Origin: Luminiphilus syltensis NOR5-1B | GTDB taxonomy: Bacteria > Pseudomonadota > Gammaproteobacteria > Pseudomonadales > Halieaceae | Length of the DNA: 64,000 bases | Assembly: GCF_000158175.1 (NCBI RefSeq) | Contig: NZ_DS999411.1 | Coordinates: 1,588,964-1,652,963, forward strand | Reading direction: 5' to 3' | Shown: piece by piece, positions 27,328 through 37,480 of the stretch | Numbering within the stretch: the stretch's first letter is position 1 | Layout of the letters: the number at the start of each line of letters is the position of its first letter | Position numbers and translations under genes: made by a program | The notes under the pieces: generated by a model | What the model saw: only the letters and a program-made list of their open reading frames with translations | Databases searched by the model: none | What the model was told of the DNA's origin: nothing

Positions 27328-27756
27328 ATGAAAGGACAGGTTAAATGGCTCGATGGAGCCAAGTTTGTTGGTGAATCCGGCAGTGGCCATTCGGTGGTGA
27401 TGGATGGCCCTGAAGATCTCGGGGGTCGCAATGAGTCGCTGCGCCCCATGGAAATGTTGTTACTCGGTACTGGCGGCTGCGCCATTTACGATGTATTGAG
27501 TATGCTGAAAAAGTCCCGTCAGCGCGTCGTGGACTGTCGCGTGGAGCTTCACGCTGAGCGTGCCGACGCAGTGCCCGCCGTCTTTTCTGAAATGAACCTT
27601 CATTTTGTAGTGACGGGCTTTGGTCTCAAAGAGGCTCAGGTCAAGCGGGCGGTCGAGTTATCGGCGGAGAAGTACTGCTCGGCGTCGATTATGTTCGCAG
27701 CAGCTGGCGTCAAAGTCGGCCATAGCTACGCAATTGTAGACGCTGAATCGGCCTGA
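27328..27756 (+). CDS. OsmC/YhfA-family protein
   Basis: A 142-residue OsmC-fold protein with the two redox Cys of the family: LGTGGCAIYDVLSMLKK and the later AEKYCSASIMF. Relatives reduce organic hydroperoxides; the YhfA branch is less well characterised. ATG 27328 is chosen over ATG 27322 because GAGG at 27318-27321 is 6 nt before the former and abuts the latter. Divergent from vfr, the same arrangement as crp-yhfA in enterobacteria. Confidence 0.9.
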   Translation: MKGQVKWLDGAKFVGESGSGHSVVMDGPEDLGGRNESLRPMEMLLLGTGGCAIYDVLSMLKKSRQRVVDCRVELHAERADAVPAVFSEMNLHFVVTGFGLKEAQVKRAVELSAEKYCSASIMFAAAGVKVGHSYAIVDAESA

Positions 27757-27886
27757 TTGATGCGCTGTCAACCGAGAGCAACGCCTACACCATGGCGCTG
27801 CCTCGCTGGCTTTGAAGGGCTTCCGGAAGCAAAGACGATGGAATAGCCGATGGGAATACTGTTTGCGGGGGAGGCCTACTTACGTG

Positions 27887-28531
27887 CTACAGGTAGTAGG
27901 TGCTGCGTGTCATCAGTTGCGATAATGCCGACATCACGTCTTTTATCGGCCGAGGAAACTCTTCCCCACCCGCCTTGAGCGCGTTGGCCCCATGTCGTTC
28001 CTCGTCTTCAAGCATCTTTTGCAGTATGAGTTGAGACTTTCGATCTTGTCGGGGCAGTATCTTTAAGTGGTGCCGCAGGTGACTGGCGACTCGTTCTTCG
28101 GTGGCATGCACAAAGCCCAGACTCATTTTGTCACTGATCGCACCGGCGGCGGCACCCATCGCGAGAGATGCGCCATAAAACAGGGGATTCAGGGCGCTGG
28201 GCCGGGCGTTGAGTTCCTGTAGTCGTTCCTCGCACCAGACCAGGTGGTCAATCTCCTCCTGCGCCGCGTCGAGCATTTCATCACGGGTACCCGCGGTGCG
28301 CGCCGTGAGCGCCTGCCCTTGATACAGCGCCTGGGCACATACTTCTCCGGTGTGGTTAACCCGCATCAGACCCGCCGCATGACGCTGTTCTTCGGGGGTG
28401 AGATCCGCATCGCTATGCCCTTCGGCCGGGGAGGGGCGCGCGGCGCTGGCACCGCGTCGGGACAGGGAACGTAACATCGAGTCGGCTTCTGCAAGCAAGC
28501 GGTCAATAGCGCTCAAATTTCGTGTAGTCAT
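27887..28531 (-). CDS. coq7: Demethoxyubiquinone hydroxylase Coq7
   Basis: Di-iron monooxygenase of ubiquinone synthesis, the alternative to the flavin enzyme UbiF. The 214-residue form has duplicated E-x-x-H ligands: LMRVNHTGEVCAQALY, EEIDHLVWCEERL, ATEERVASHL and LEDEERHGANAL. The start is uncertain: ATG 28531 gives MTTRNLSAIDRLLAEAD, a plausible N-terminus, while two in-frame ATGs upstream (28558, 28600) would overlap or abut purD. Last gene of the dusB-fis-purH-purD-coq7 series. The 130-nt gap to the convergent OsmC-like gene has no convincing gene. Confidence 0.93.
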   Translation of the reverse strand: MTTRNLSAIDRLLAEADSMLRSLSRRGASAARPSPAEGHSDADLTPEEQRHAAGLMRVNHTGEVCAQALYQGQALTARTAGTRDEMLDAAQEEIDHLVWCEERLQELNARPSALNPLFYGASLAMGAAAGAISDKMSLGFVHATEERVASHLRHHLKILPRQDRKSQLILQKMLEDEERHGANALKAGGEEFPRPIKDVMSALSQLMTRSTYYL

Positions 28532-28565
28532 CGTCGTTAACAGTCTGGATTTACCCATGATTTCA

Positions 28566-29852
28566 CTATTGACTATAACGCTCGACTGCACGCCAGCCAA
28601 TATCCCGGCGGCAGGTCATGCCCTCCCACGCGATCTTATCGACCCCGCGGTAGGCCAAGGCCTGGGCCTCGGCTACGGTGTTACCCAGAGCGGTGACGCA
28701 CAAAACGCGTCCACCACTGGTGACGCAATGACCCGCTTGTTCTGCAGTACCCGCATGGAATACCTTGGTATCGTCACCGAAGGGGCTATCGAGTCCGGCG
28801 ATGGCCATGCCTTTGGCGTAGGTGCCAGGATAACCCTGCGACGCGAGGACGACGCCGATCGCCGGCCGCGGGTCCCACTCCGCATCGACCGTATCCAGTG
28901 CACCGGACAGCGCCGCCTGGCACAGGCCGGCGAAGTCACTCTTCAGACGGAGCATAATGGGTTGCGTCTCAGGGTCACCGAAGCGGCAGTTGTACTCGAT
29001 GACTCTGGGATTGCCCTGGTCGTCAATCATGAGACCCGCGTAGAGAAAGCCACAATAGGCATTCCCTTCACTCGCCATACCGCGAACGGTGGGCTCGATG
29101 ATCCGCTCCATGACACGCTGGAAGATCTCATCAGAGACCACCGGAGCCGGCGAATAGGCCCCCATACCTCCGGTGTTGGGTCCGGTATCACCCTCACCGA
29201 TACGTTTGTGGTCCTGGCTGGTCGCCATGGGCAGTATGTGCTCGCCATCGACCATGACGATAAAGCTTGCCTCTTCCCCGGGCAGGAATTCCTCGATCAC
29301 GACCCGGCAGCCGGCATCGCCAAAGGCATTGCCAGACAACATATCCTCAACCGCGGCCTCGGCGACCGGAAGGGACTCTGCAACAATCACCCCCTTGCCC
29401 GCAGCGAGTCCATCGGCCTTGATGACAATAGGCGCGCCCTGCTCGCGGATGTAGGCCAGTGCTTTGTCGACCTCGGTGAATGTCTGGTAAAAGCCGGTGG
29501 GGATTTTGTGTCGCGCGAGGAAATCTTTGGTAAACGCCTTGGAACCCTCCAACTGCGCCGCGCCCTTACTCGGACCGAAACAGGGTAGCTTGCGCGCTGT
29601 GAAGTAATCCACAATACCCTCTACCAGGGGTGCCTCGGGTCCCACCACAGTAAGCCCGATACCATTGGTCGACGCAAAGTCTGCGATTGCCGCAAAGTCC
29701 ATGACATCGAGATCGATATTCTGTAGGCCTGCCTCCATTGCGGTCCCGGCATTACCGGGAACCACAAATACCTGCTCAACCGAGGCGCTCTGGGCGAGTT
29801 TCCAGGCTAGCGCGTGTTCCCGCCCGCCATTACCGATCACCATTACCTTCAT
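28566..29852 (-). CDS. purD: Phosphoribosylamine-glycine ligase
   Basis: GAR synthetase of purine synthesis, ATP-grasp fold, 428 residues. Motifs: MKVMVIGNGGREHALAWKL, VVGPEAPLVEGI, FGPSKGAAQLEGSK, VIKADGLAAGKGVIVA, LPGEEASFIVMVDG, NTGGMGAYSPAP and VIEYNCRFGDPETQ. It follows purH by 9 nt, the conserved purHD pairing. Confidence 0.98.
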   Translation of the reverse strand: MKVMVIGNGGREHALAWKLAQSASVEQVFVVPGNAGTAMEAGLQNIDLDVMDFAAIADFASTNGIGLTVVGPEAPLVEGIVDYFTARKLPCFGPSKGAAQLEGSKAFTKDFLARHKIPTGFYQTFTEVDKALAYIREQGAPIVIKADGLAAGKGVIVAESLPVAEAAVEDMLSGNAFGDAGCRVVIEEFLPGEEASFIVMVDGEHILPMATSQDHKRIGEGDTGPNTGGMGAYSPAPVVSDEIFQRVMERIIEPTVRGMASEGNAYCGFLYAGLMIDDQGNPRVIEYNCRFGDPETQPIMLRLKSDFAGLCQAALSGALDTVDAEWDPRPAIGVVLASQGYPGTYAKGMAIAGLDSPFGDDTKVFHAGTAEQAGHCVTSGGRVLCVTALGNTVAEAQALAYRGVDKIAWEGMTCRRDIGWRAVERYSQ

Positions 29853-29861
29853 GACAGTTCC

Positions 29862-31433
29862 CTAGTGACGGAAGTGGCGCATACCGGTGAAGACCATGGC
29901 CATGTTGGCCTCATCTGCAGCGGCGATAACCTCTTCGTCCCGAATTGATCCTCCGGGTTGAATAACCGCGGCAATGCCGCGCTCAGCCGCATTGTCGATA
30001 CCATCACGAAAAGGAAAAAAGGCATCCGACGCCATTACCGCACCCTGCACAGGAAGCCCCGCATGCTCGGCTTTGATCGCTGCAATTCTCGCTGAGTTGA
30101 CCCGGGACATCTGGCCCGCACCGACACCAATGGTGCGGCCGGCGTCGCCGTAGACAATGGCATTCGATTTTACGAACTTCGCGACTTTCCAGCTGAACAG
30201 TAAATCTTTCCACTCGCTGTCGGTGGGCTCTCGGCGAGTCACCACCTTGAGGTCCTCCCGGGTGATCCGTCCATCGTCGCGATCCTGAACTAGGAGGCCG
30301 CCATTGACCCGCTTGAAGTCCTTTGCAGGAATCGGTGACTGCCAATAACCCGTCTGTAAGACCCGAATATTCTTTTTCTCCGCAAGCGCAGCCAGTGCCG
30401 ACTCGGAAATCTCGGGCGCAATAATGACTTCGACAAACTGTCGCTCGGCGATGGCGCTGGCCGTCGGTCCATCGAGCGCTCGGTTGAATGCAATAACGCC
30501 GCCGAAAGCGGATTCCGGGTCGGTGGCAAAGGCAAGATCGTAGGCCGCTGCAATGGTCTCCGCGCTGGCGACCCCGCAGGGGTTGGCGTGTTTCACAATG
30601 ACACAGGTAGGCTCATCGAACGCTTTTACGCACTCCAGTGCGGCATCGGTATCCGCCACATTGTTGTAAGACAGGGCCTTGCCCTGTAGTTGCTCGGCTG
30701 TCGATATTCCAATTTCTTTGGGTGCTGCTTCGCGATAAAACGCGGCCTCCTGATGGGGGTTTTCGCCGTATCGCATCTCTTGCACTTTGTGCAGCTGAAG
30801 GTTGAAGGTGCGAGGAAAGGCGTCGCTGCCCCCGTCAACGAGTCTTCCAAAATGGTTGGCGATGGCGCCGTCGTAGTGGGCGGTGTGTTCGAAGGCCTTA
30901 ATGGCCAGCTCAAAGCGGGTTTTCTGGGTGGTGTGGCCGTCGTGATTTTCCAGCTCCTCCAACAGGCAATGATAGTCCGAAGCGTCGACCACAATCGTCA
31001 CATCCCGGTGGTTTTTAGCCGCTGCTCTGACCATGGTGGGACCACCAATGTCGATATTCTCGATCGCGTCTTCGAGGGTGCAGCCCTCACGTGCAACGGT
31101 CGCCTCAAAGGGGTAAAGGTTCACTACAACGAGATCGATGGGGGCGATGCCATACTCCGACATTACGGCGTCATCGGTGCCTCGTCGACCGAGCACGCCG
31201 CCATGTATTTTGGGATGCAGTGTTTTTACCCGGCCATCCATCATCTCGGGGAAGCCCGTGTGATCGGATACTTCGGTTACTGTGACGCCGGAGTCGGCGA
31301 GTAGTCGACAGGTACCACCGGTAGAGAGTATTTCCACGCCGCGCTCAACGAGGGCCTTGGCGAGCTCGATAACGCCGGTTTTGTCGGACACGCTGATTAA
31401 GGCACGGCGGACGGGAGCGAGGTGCTCGGTCAT
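29862..31433 (-). CDS. purH: Bifunctional AICAR formyltransferase/IMP cyclohydrolase
   Basis: Last two steps of IMP synthesis. The 523-residue protein has the N-terminal IMP cyclohydrolase ([41 protein letters not shown]) and the C-terminal AICAR transformylase ([52 protein letters not shown]). It lies 3 nt downstream of fis. Confidence 0.98.
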   Translation of the reverse strand: MTEHLAPVRRALISVSDKTGVIELAKALVERGVEILSTGGTCRLLADSGVTVTEVSDHTGFPEMMDGRVKTLHPKIHGGVLGRRGTDDAVMSEYGIAPIDLVVVNLYPFEATVAREGCTLEDAIENIDIGGPTMVRAAAKNHRDVTIVVDASDYHCLLEELENHDGHTTQKTRFELAIKAFEHTAHYDGAIANHFGRLVDGGSDAFPRTFNLQLHKVQEMRYGENPHQEAAFYREAAPKEIGISTAEQLQGKALSYNNVADTDAALECVKAFDEPTCVIVKHANPCGVASAETIAAAYDLAFATDPESAFGGVIAFNRALDGPTASAIAERQFVEVIIAPEISESALAALAEKKNIRVLQTGYWQSPIPAKDFKRVNGGLLVQDRDDGRITREDLKVVTRREPTDSEWKDLLFSWKVAKFVKSNAIVYGDAGRTIGVGAGQMSRVNSARIAAIKAEHAGLPVQGAVMASDAFFPFRDGIDNAAERGIAAVIQPGGSIRDEEVIAAADEANMAMVFTGMRHFRH

Positions 31434-31436
31434 GAT

Positions 31437-31718
31437 CTATTCCCTGGTTTTTCGTGGTTTCGGTTGGTCGATGAGTTGGTACTGGCGAAGCTTCTTGCGC
31501 AACGTTCCGCGGCTTAGCCCCAGCATTTCTGCCGCCCGACATTGATTATTGCTCACGTAGGCCATTACTTCGGCAAGCAATGGTTCCTCAACCTGAGCGA
31601 TGACGAGGGCAAAGACATCCGTTGGCTGCTCGCCATCCAAAGTCTCCAGATACGCTTTTATGGCCTTTTGGGCGCTGTCGCGAAGCGGTGTCGGCAGTGA
31701 TTTTTTCTTTTTGGGCAC
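31437..31718 (-). CDS. fis: DNA-binding protein Fis
   Basis: A 93-residue nucleoid protein. The C-terminal helix-turn-helix is canonical: VEEPLLAEVMAYVSNNQCRAAEMLGLSRGTLRKKLRQY. It sits between dusB (17 nt upstream) and purH, the Pseudomonas-type arrangement. Confidence 0.96.
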   Translation of the reverse strand: MPKKKKSLPTPLRDSAQKAIKAYLETLDGEQPTDVFALVIAQVEEPLLAEVMAYVSNNQCRAAEMLGLSRGTLRKKLRQYQLIDQPKPRKTRE

Positions 31719-31735
31719 TATTGAATCACGCGGGC

Positions 31736-32746
31736 TCAGGCGGCCAGCGATATTATCCTTGGGGTTCGGTGGTTAAAGTGCTGAATGTGGGCCAGGTGTT
31801 CCAGTTGGTCTTTGTAGTGATCCAGCCGATTAAACTGTTGCTTCCAGCGGCGCGCGGTCGTGGGCTCGTTGGTAAACCAGCCGTCGGCAAACCATCCCAC
31901 ATGCTTGCGCGCGATCTTGGTGCCCATAAACTCGCCGTAAAAGGCAATGAGTTCGAGCAGATGACCCTGAATAATCTGGACCTGCGTTTCTGGTGATGGT
32001 GCGGCAGTGCTTTGACCCCGAAGTGCGCGAGCGATCATACCGGGTAGCCAGGGTTGTCCCTGCGCACCACGACCAATCATGACACCCGCAGCACCCGTGG
32101 TCTCGAGCACGCGCCTTGCCCTGGTAATGGAGTTGATGTCGCCATTGGCGAGGACCGGAATAGTCACCGCGTCAACGATTTGCTCGATGGTGTGGTATTC
32201 GGCATCCCCTGCGAATTTATCGGCGCGGGTACGACCGTGGACGGCGAGCATTTGTACGCCCGCGTCCTCCGCTATCTTGGCGATACGCACCCCATTTCGC
32301 CGCGATCGATCGAGGCCGGTGCGAATTTTCAGGGTAACGGGAACGGAAACGGTGGAGACGACCGCCTCCAGAATAGCGGTAACAAGGGCCTCGTCACCCA
32401 GCAGCGCGGATCCAGCCGCCTTTTTGCACACCTTTTTGGCCGGACAACCCATGTTGATGTCGATAATATCTGCACCGTCTTTGGCATTGCGAAGGGCGGC
32501 TGCGGCCATTCGCTCGGGGTCGTTGCCAACGATCTGGACCGACCTCAGGGCTGCCCTCGGACTGTGTTCGCGGCGCAATCGGGTCTTTCGCGACTGCGCC
32601 AGTTCTGGATCGTCGCTAATCATTTCGCTAACCGCCATTGCGGCGCCCAGGTCGAGACACAGTTCCCGGAAAGGTCTGTCGGTTACGCCCGCCATGGGCG
32701 CGACAACGACGTTGTTTGGTAGGGTATGGTGCCCGATTTTCAGCAT
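31736..32746 (-). CDS. dusB: tRNA-dihydrouridine synthase B
   Basis: FMN-dependent reduction of uridines in the tRNA D-loop. From ATG 32746 the 336-residue protein begins MLKIGHHTLPNNVVVAPMAGVTD, matching E. coli DusB. Other motifs are INMGCPAKKVCKKAAGSALL with the catalytic Cys, TLKIRTGLD, AVHGRTRADKF and VLANGDINS, GAAGVMIGRGAQGQPWL. A longer form (ATG 32815) adds 23 unrelated residues and is rejected. The dusB-fis operon order is conserved. Confidence 0.96.
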   Translation of the reverse strand: MLKIGHHTLPNNVVVAPMAGVTDRPFRELCLDLGAAMAVSEMISDDPELAQSRKTRLRREHSPRAALRSVQIVGNDPERMAAAALRNAKDGADIIDINMGCPAKKVCKKAAGSALLGDEALVTAILEAVVSTVSVPVTLKIRTGLDRSRRNGVRIAKIAEDAGVQMLAVHGRTRADKFAGDAEYHTIEQIVDAVTIPVLANGDINSITRARRVLETTGAAGVMIGRGAQGQPWLPGMIARALRGQSTAAPSPETQVQIIQGHLLELIAFYGEFMGTKIARKHVGWFADGWFTNEPTTARRWKQQFNRLDHYKDQLEHLAHIQHFNHRTPRIISLAA

Positions 32747-33126
32747 GGTGGGGTCGAATTGACAGGGGCCCGAGAGTCTACTCCAGTGCCCCAGATCAGA
32801 GAAGGGGTTGGGCAAAATTTATCCACGCCGCTGGGGGCAATTCCCCGGGTATTCGCCGTGAGTGGGCTGCAATTGCGCAAGGGCCACCTGCGAGCCCGGG
32901 GTCTTCTGCCCATCAACGGTGTAAGCATCGCAGAACGCCAGGCGGCGGTGGCTAGCTGCCAGGGCGCTGCGTACGACCCATAGTGGGCGAAATTGCAGCT
33001 ATCGTCGTTGAAAAATCGCAAAAATACCGGTTTAGCGCAAAAGATTGGACAACGCCATGGCTAGGGGTGACACTCGGCCTATAGGATAATAATTAACCGA
33101 CCGTTTTGGCTTTGGATTGTTGTGCA
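32747..33126. other. 380-nt divergent spacer between dusB and aroQ
   Basis: Must carry promoters for dusB-fis-purHD and aroQ-accBC-prmA. An AT-rich stretch (TATAGGATAATAATTAA, about 33079-33095) lies just upstream of aroQ and probably contains its -10, but no confident -35 was assigned. A plus-strand frame is open from 32726 to 32983 (about 60-84 codons); it has no recognisable motif and starts inside dusB, so I do not call it a gene. In Pseudomonas this position has a DUF3426 gene linking prmA and dusB; it is not present here. Confidence 0.5.
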
Positions 33127-33582
33127 ATGGCGGATGTTTTGCTGATACATGGCCCCAACCTGAATTTACTGGGTTCCCGCGAGCCCGAGATTTACGGTCA
33201 TGAAAATCTCGACGACATCAACAGGCGGTTGGTGGATCGGGCGACGACGGCGGGATGTGAACTGACGGCAGTGCAAAGCAATGCCGAGCACGAATTGATC
33301 GAGGCGGTGCATACGGCTCGAGACGATGGCGTGCGCTTCATCATCATAAACCCGGGTGCGTTCACCCATACCAGCATCGCATTGCGCGATGCGCTTGCTG
33401 GTGTCGATATTCCTTTTATGGAAATCCATATTTCCAATGTGCACGCTCGAGAGTCTTTTCGACAGCACAGTTATTTTTCCGACATTGCCGTCGGCGTGAT
33501 TTGTGGTCTGGGTACCTTTGGCTACGACTGCGCGCTGGAAGCGGTACTGAATCATTTAGCAAACCAGTCGATGGACGAGTGA
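33127..33582 (+). CDS. aroQ: Type II 3-dehydroquinate dehydratase
   Basis: Third step of the shikimate pathway. The 151-residue protein has [23 protein letters not shown], catalytic Tyr/His regions ([37 protein letters not shown]) and the [12 protein letters not shown]-terminus. ATG 33127 gives the conserved N-terminus. It is 8 nt from accB, the widespread aroQ-accBC cluster. Confidence 0.97.
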   Translation: MADVLLIHGPNLNLLGSREPEIYGHENLDDINRRLVDRATTAGCELTAVQSNAEHELIEAVHTARDDGVRFIIINPGAFTHTSIALRDALAGVDIPFMEIHISNVHARESFRQHSYFSDIAVGVICGLGTFGYDCALEAVLNHLANQSMDE

Positions 33583-33589
33583 GGCCACC

Positions 33590-34063
33590 ATGGATATCCG
33601 TAAGGTCAAAAAACTGATTGAATTGCTCGAGGAGTCGAACATTGACGAAATCGAGATCAAAGAAGGCGAAGAGTCGGTCCGTATCAGTCGAAACGGTGCC
33701 GGGTCTCCGGCGCCAATCCACTACGCGCCACCGCCACCGCCACCGGCCGCTGTAGCCGCGGCTCCGGTACCTGCCGCAGCAGCGGCCCCGTCATCTGTCG
33801 AGGCCGCGTCTCCGGACGCAGCGGCTGAGGGCCACGGTGTTCTGTCGCCGATGGTGGGAACGTTCTATAACTCGCCAAGCCCGGACGCGCCCGCCTTCGT
33901 GAAAGTCGGTCAGGAAGTCGCAGTGGGGGATGTGCTGTGTATCGTCGAGGCGATGAAGATGATGAATCAAATCGAAGCGGATCGCGCGGGAACGATTACG
34001 GCAATACATGCCGAGGATGGGGAGCCGGTCGAGTTTGACCAGCGGCTGTTCACGATTGCCTGA
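33590..34063 (+). CDS. accB: Biotin carboxyl carrier protein of acetyl-CoA carboxylase
   Basis: Carries CO2 on biotin for malonyl-CoA synthesis. The 157-residue protein starts [23 protein letters not shown], has a Pro/Ala-rich linker at about residues 42-80, and a C-terminal biotinyl domain with the modified Lys in EAMKMM (about Lys123). Confidence 0.98.
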   Translation: MDIRKVKKLIELLEESNIDEIEIKEGEESVRISRNGAGSPAPIHYAPPPPPPAAVAAAPVPAAAAAPSSVEAASPDAAAEGHGVLSPMVGTFYNSPSPDAPAFVKVGQEVAVGDVLCIVEAMKMMNQIEADRAGTITAIHAEDGEPVEFDQRLFTIA

Positions 34064-34113
34064 ACATAGGATGACGGTCGCCATGACCGCTTCCCGTAAA
34101 GAGGATTTGATCC

Positions 34114-35460
34114 ATGCTTGAAAAGGTGTTGATTGCCAATCGTGGCGAAATTGCGCTGCGTGTACTGCGTGCCTGTAAAGAGCTCGGTATCCAAACGGTC
34201 GCGGTGCATTCGGTACCCGACCGTGAGCTTAAACATGTGCGGCTGGCCGATGAAGTGGTATGCATCGGACCTGCCTCGTCGGCCAAGAGCTATTTGAACG
34301 TACCCGCCATCATCAGTGCGGCAGAAGTGACCAATGCGGATAGCATCCATCCGGGCTACGGTTTCCTGTCTGAAAATGCCGATTTCGCCGATCAGGTCGA
34401 AAAAAGTGGCTTCAAGTTTATTGGTCCGACGGGGGATACCATCCGTCTGATGGGGGACAAAGTCTCGGCCAAGCAGACCATGGAGAAAAGTGGTGTGCCT
34501 ACCGTGCCGGGTTCCGCCGGAGCGCTACCCGATGATCCTGATGCGGTGTTGAAAATCGCCCGGGAAATTGGCTACCCGGTGATTGTTAAGGCGGCCGCGG
34601 GCGGTGGTGGTCGCGGTATGCGCGTGGTTCATAACGAAGAGGTGCTGCTCAGCTCCATTCAGGTCACTCAGTCGGAAGCTGCCGCCGCCTTCGGTTCTCC
34701 CGTCGTGTATATGGAGAAATTCCTGCAGCGGCCGCGCCATGTCGAGATTCAAGTGCTGGCTGACGGGCAGGGCAATGCCGTACATCTCGGTGATCGCGAT
34801 TGCTCGCTGCAGCGACGCCATCAAAAAGTAATCGAAGAAGCCCCCGCGCCCGGTATTCCCCCTGAGGTTCGCGATGAAATCGGAGAGGCCTGCGTGCAGG
34901 CCTGTCTGACGATGGGTTATCGCGGGGCGGGGACGTTCGAGTTTTTGTACGAGGACGGTGGCTTCTATTTCATTGAAATGAACACACGGGTTCAGGTTGA
35001 GCACCCGGTCACCGAGCTGATTACCGGTGTGGACATCGTTCGCGAGCAGCTGCTGATCGCCGGTGGCGAAAAACTCTCGTTTTCCCAGTCCGATGTCCAG
35101 TTCCGGGGGCATGCATTCGAGTGCCGTCTCAACGCCGAAGACCCGAAAACCTTTATGCCGTCGCCCGGTCGAGTGAATAAATTCCACATCCCCGGGGGGC
35201 ATGGGGTCCGCGTCGATTCCCACGTTTACAGTGGTTACACGGTTCCACCCCATTACGATAGTTTGATCGGCAAGTTGATTACCCATGGCCACGATCGGGA
35301 GTCGGCACTGGCGAAGATGCGCCAGGCACTCGATGAGCTGGTCGTCGAGGGTATTCGCACCAACGCGCCGTTACATCAAACGCTGGTCGTCGATCCCTCG
35401 TTCCAGGCAGGTGGTGTGAGTATCCATTACCTGGAAAGCAAGCTGGAAAGCGAGATGTGA
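34114..35460 (+). CDS. accC: Biotin carboxylase subunit of acetyl-CoA carboxylase
   Basis: ATP-dependent carboxylation of the biotin on AccB. The 448-residue ATP-grasp protein has [56 protein letters not shown]-type motif ([21 protein letters not shown]), [16 protein letters not shown] and the C-terminal [10 protein letters not shown]. prmA overlaps the stop by 4 nt. Confidence 0.98.
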   Translation: MLEKVLIANRGEIALRVLRACKELGIQTVAVHSVPDRELKHVRLADEVVCIGPASSAKSYLNVPAIISAAEVTNADSIHPGYGFLSENADFADQVEKSGFKFIGPTGDTIRLMGDKVSAKQTMEKSGVPTVPGSAGALPDDPDAVLKIAREIGYPVIVKAAAGGGGRGMRVVHNEEVLLSSIQVTQSEAAAAFGSPVVYMEKFLQRPRHVEIQVLADGQGNAVHLGDRDCSLQRRHQKVIEEAPAPGIPPEVRDEIGEACVQACLTMGYRGAGTFEFLYEDGGFYFIEMNTRVQVEHPVTELITGVDIVREQLLIAGGEKLSFSQSDVQFRGHAFECRLNAEDPKTFMPSPGRVNKFHIPGGHGVRVDSHVYSGYTVPPHYDSLIGKLITHGHDRESALAKMRQALDELVVEGIRTNAPLHQTLVVDPSFQAGGVSIHYLESKLESEM

Positions 35461-36356
35461 CAGACACGACATGGCAGGAGCTTCGCTTCGATACCGTTGG
35501 CCCGTCGGTTGACGCGTTAGAGGACTATCTCTTTTCCTGCGGTGCCGCCGCGGTGACCCTGCGCGATAATGCGGATCAGCCCTTGCTGGAGCCCGGCCCC
35601 GGTGAGACGCCTATCTGGGATAACGTTTGTGTCATTGCCCTGTTCCCATCGGGGACTCCCGTCGCCGATGTGCTCGCCGGTGTGCCCCGAGAACTGGTTA
35701 ATCGCATAGACACCACCGTCACTGAGGTAGAGGATCAGGACTGGGAGCGCGCGTGGATGGACAGCTTCCACCCGATGAAAATGGGCGATCGTTTGTGGAT
35801 CTGCCCCAGTTGGACCGCCCCCCCCGAGCCCGAGGCCGTCAATATTCTGCTCGACCCCGGACTGGCGTTCGGCACGGGCACCCACCCGACGACCGCCATG
35901 TGCCTCGGGGCACTGGATAAGATTATTCAGCCCGGCATGCGTGTTGTGGATTACGGGTGTGGTACCGGTATTTTGGCCATCGCCGCACTGAAACTGGGTG
36001 CGACGAGGGCGCTGGGCGTCGATAACGATCCCCAGGCACTGACCGCCAGCCATCAGAACGCAGAGCGAAACCATGTCGACCCCGATAGGTTTGCGATCGT
36101 TGCACCCAATGATGCCGCTATCGATCAATGGCGCGGTCAGAGCGATCTGGTGGTGGCCAATATTCTTGCAGGGCCGCTGGCAGAGCTGGCTCCGCTACTG
36201 TGTGATCTGCTCAAACCTGGCGGGCGTTTATTGCTGGCGGGGTTGTTGGATCACCAGATGACTGCATTGATTGACCACTATCAACCCTGGTTGACGCTGG
36301 CTTCGGAGAATGACCTCGAAGAGTGGGTCTTGCTGGGCGGAATGACCCGCCCCTGA
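35457..36356 (+). CDS. prmA: Ribosomal protein L11 methyltransferase
   Basis: SAM-dependent methylation of L11. The 299-residue protein starts with GTG at 35457 ([12 protein letters not shown]). It has an N-terminal L11-recognition domain, then [16 protein letters not shown], the SAM motif [28 protein letters not shown] and [15 protein letters not shown]. Coupled to accC; convergent with the DUF2333 gene, 6 nt apart. Confidence 0.96.
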   Translation: MTDTTWQELRFDTVGPSVDALEDYLFSCGAAAVTLRDNADQPLLEPGPGETPIWDNVCVIALFPSGTPVADVLAGVPRELVNRIDTTVTEVEDQDWERAWMDSFHPMKMGDRLWICPSWTAPPEPEAVNILLDPGLAFGTGTHPTTAMCLGALDKIIQPGMRVVDYGCGTGILAIAALKLGATRALGVDNDPQALTASHQNAERNHVDPDRFAIVAPNDAAIDQWRGQSDLVVANILAGPLAELAPLLCDLLKPGGRLLLAGLLDHQMTALIDHYQPWLTLASENDLEEWVLLGGMTRP

Positions 36357-36362
36357 GCGAGG

Positions 36363-37427
36363 TCAGCCCTGCTCCAGTAGCCCACTGAGGTCGATGAGGG
36401 CCGCATTGGCGCGGGAGATATACGACGCCATCACGAGGGAGTGATTGGCCCAAAGTCCGAAGCCCGAACCGTTCAGAATCATCGGGCTCCAGATGAATCC
36501 CTGGGTCGCTTCCAGTTCGCGCACGATCTGACGCAGGCTCACCACCGCATTTTTCTTTTCCAGGACCTGGGCGAAATCGATTTCTGCCGCCTTGAGAAAA
36601 TGAATCAATGCCCACGCCGCGCCTCGACTCTCGTAAAAGATATCGTCGACTTTGCTCCAGGGAGTGCGCACTTCCATTTCAGTGGGTTCAGCCGTGGACT
36701 GGGTTGCATCGGGATCACCCGCCAGATCGGTATTCAATCGGCGTTGCCCGACACTGGCAGACAACCGCTGCGACAGGCTGCCGAGGCGCTTCTCCACCAT
36801 ACTGAGCCAGAAGTTCAAGTTATCCGCGCGGGCATAGAACTGCGAACTGCCATCACCCCGTAATGGCAGCCGTTCAAAATACGCCTGAAGATAGCGTTGC
36901 GCATCGAGATACTCGCTTTCCGAGGCGGGGAGCACCCAGTTATCGGACTGAAAGTTTATTCTGGGTTCGGCCAGTGTCAGATCTACGTCTTCGCTGGACT
37001 GGGATTGCGAGCGGCTGAGCACTTCTCGCAGCGCCCTCGCCAGGTCACGTGACTGAATCAGCACGCCGTATTCCCACTGCGGCATGTTATCCATGACAAC
37101 GCCCGGGGGGAACAGGTCGTTGTGGGTGTAGCCACCGGGTTTGTTCAGTAAGGTATCTATCACGCCGATGAGGGTAGCCGTGGTCGCCGTTCCCGGCACT
37201 ATGGCCTGATCATTGGCTGCTGATCGAGCCTGTGCATTCTCGCGAATATCGAATGGGGCCGGGGGCAAGCTCCACCATATTCCCAAGCCTATGATAACGA
37301 TGAGATAGATAACGGCGAGGGTTGAAAGCCAGCGCCAGTTGCGACCATCATCGCCAGCGATTCCGGAGAGCGCCAGCGAATCCGATAGGTTGCTGAAAAA
37401 ATCCTTGATGGTGTCAACAAAGCGCAT
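36363..37427 (-). CDS. DUF2333 family membrane protein
   Basis: A 354-residue protein with one transmembrane helix near residues 35-55 (STLAVIYLIVIIGLGIWWSL) and a long periplasmic domain. Blocks such as PGGYTHNDLFPPGVVMDNMPQWEYGVL and SRGAAWALIHFLKAAEIDF match the DUF2333 family of gammaproteobacteria. The family's function is not known. It stands alone: convergent with prmA and separated from the copper chaperone gene by about 50 nt. Confidence 0.85.
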   Translation of the reverse strand: MRFVDTIKDFFSNLSDSLALSGIAGDDGRNWRWLSTLAVIYLIVIIGLGIWWSLPPAPFDIRENAQARSAANDQAIVPGTATTATLIGVIDTLLNKPGGYTHNDLFPPGVVMDNMPQWEYGVLIQSRDLARALREVLSRSQSQSSEDVDLTLAEPRINFQSDNWVLPASESEYLDAQRYLQAYFERLPLRGDGSSQFYARADNLNFWLSMVEKRLGSLSQRLSASVGQRRLNTDLAGDPDATQSTAEPTEMEVRTPWSKVDDIFYESRGAAWALIHFLKAAEIDFAQVLEKKNAVVSLRQIVRELEATQGFIWSPMILNGSGFGLWANHSLVMASYISRANAALIDLSGLLEQG

Positions 37428-37480
37428 CAGCGGTATCCCGTGTGACGGTGTGGCCTAGTTGGGTCGATGATAACCCCAGT

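Noticed and set aside
27760-27846. 28-codon ORF between the OsmC-like gene and coq7
   Set aside because: No Shine-Dalgarno and no similarity; too short to support.
28398-29588. 396-codon open frame on the plus strand
   Set aside because: Lies antisense to coq7 and purD, whose motifs are clear on the minus strand; no recognisable protein in this frame.
32726-32983. Possible small gene upstream of aroQ
   Set aside because: Starts inside dusB, has no recognisable motif, and overlaps the divergent promoter region.
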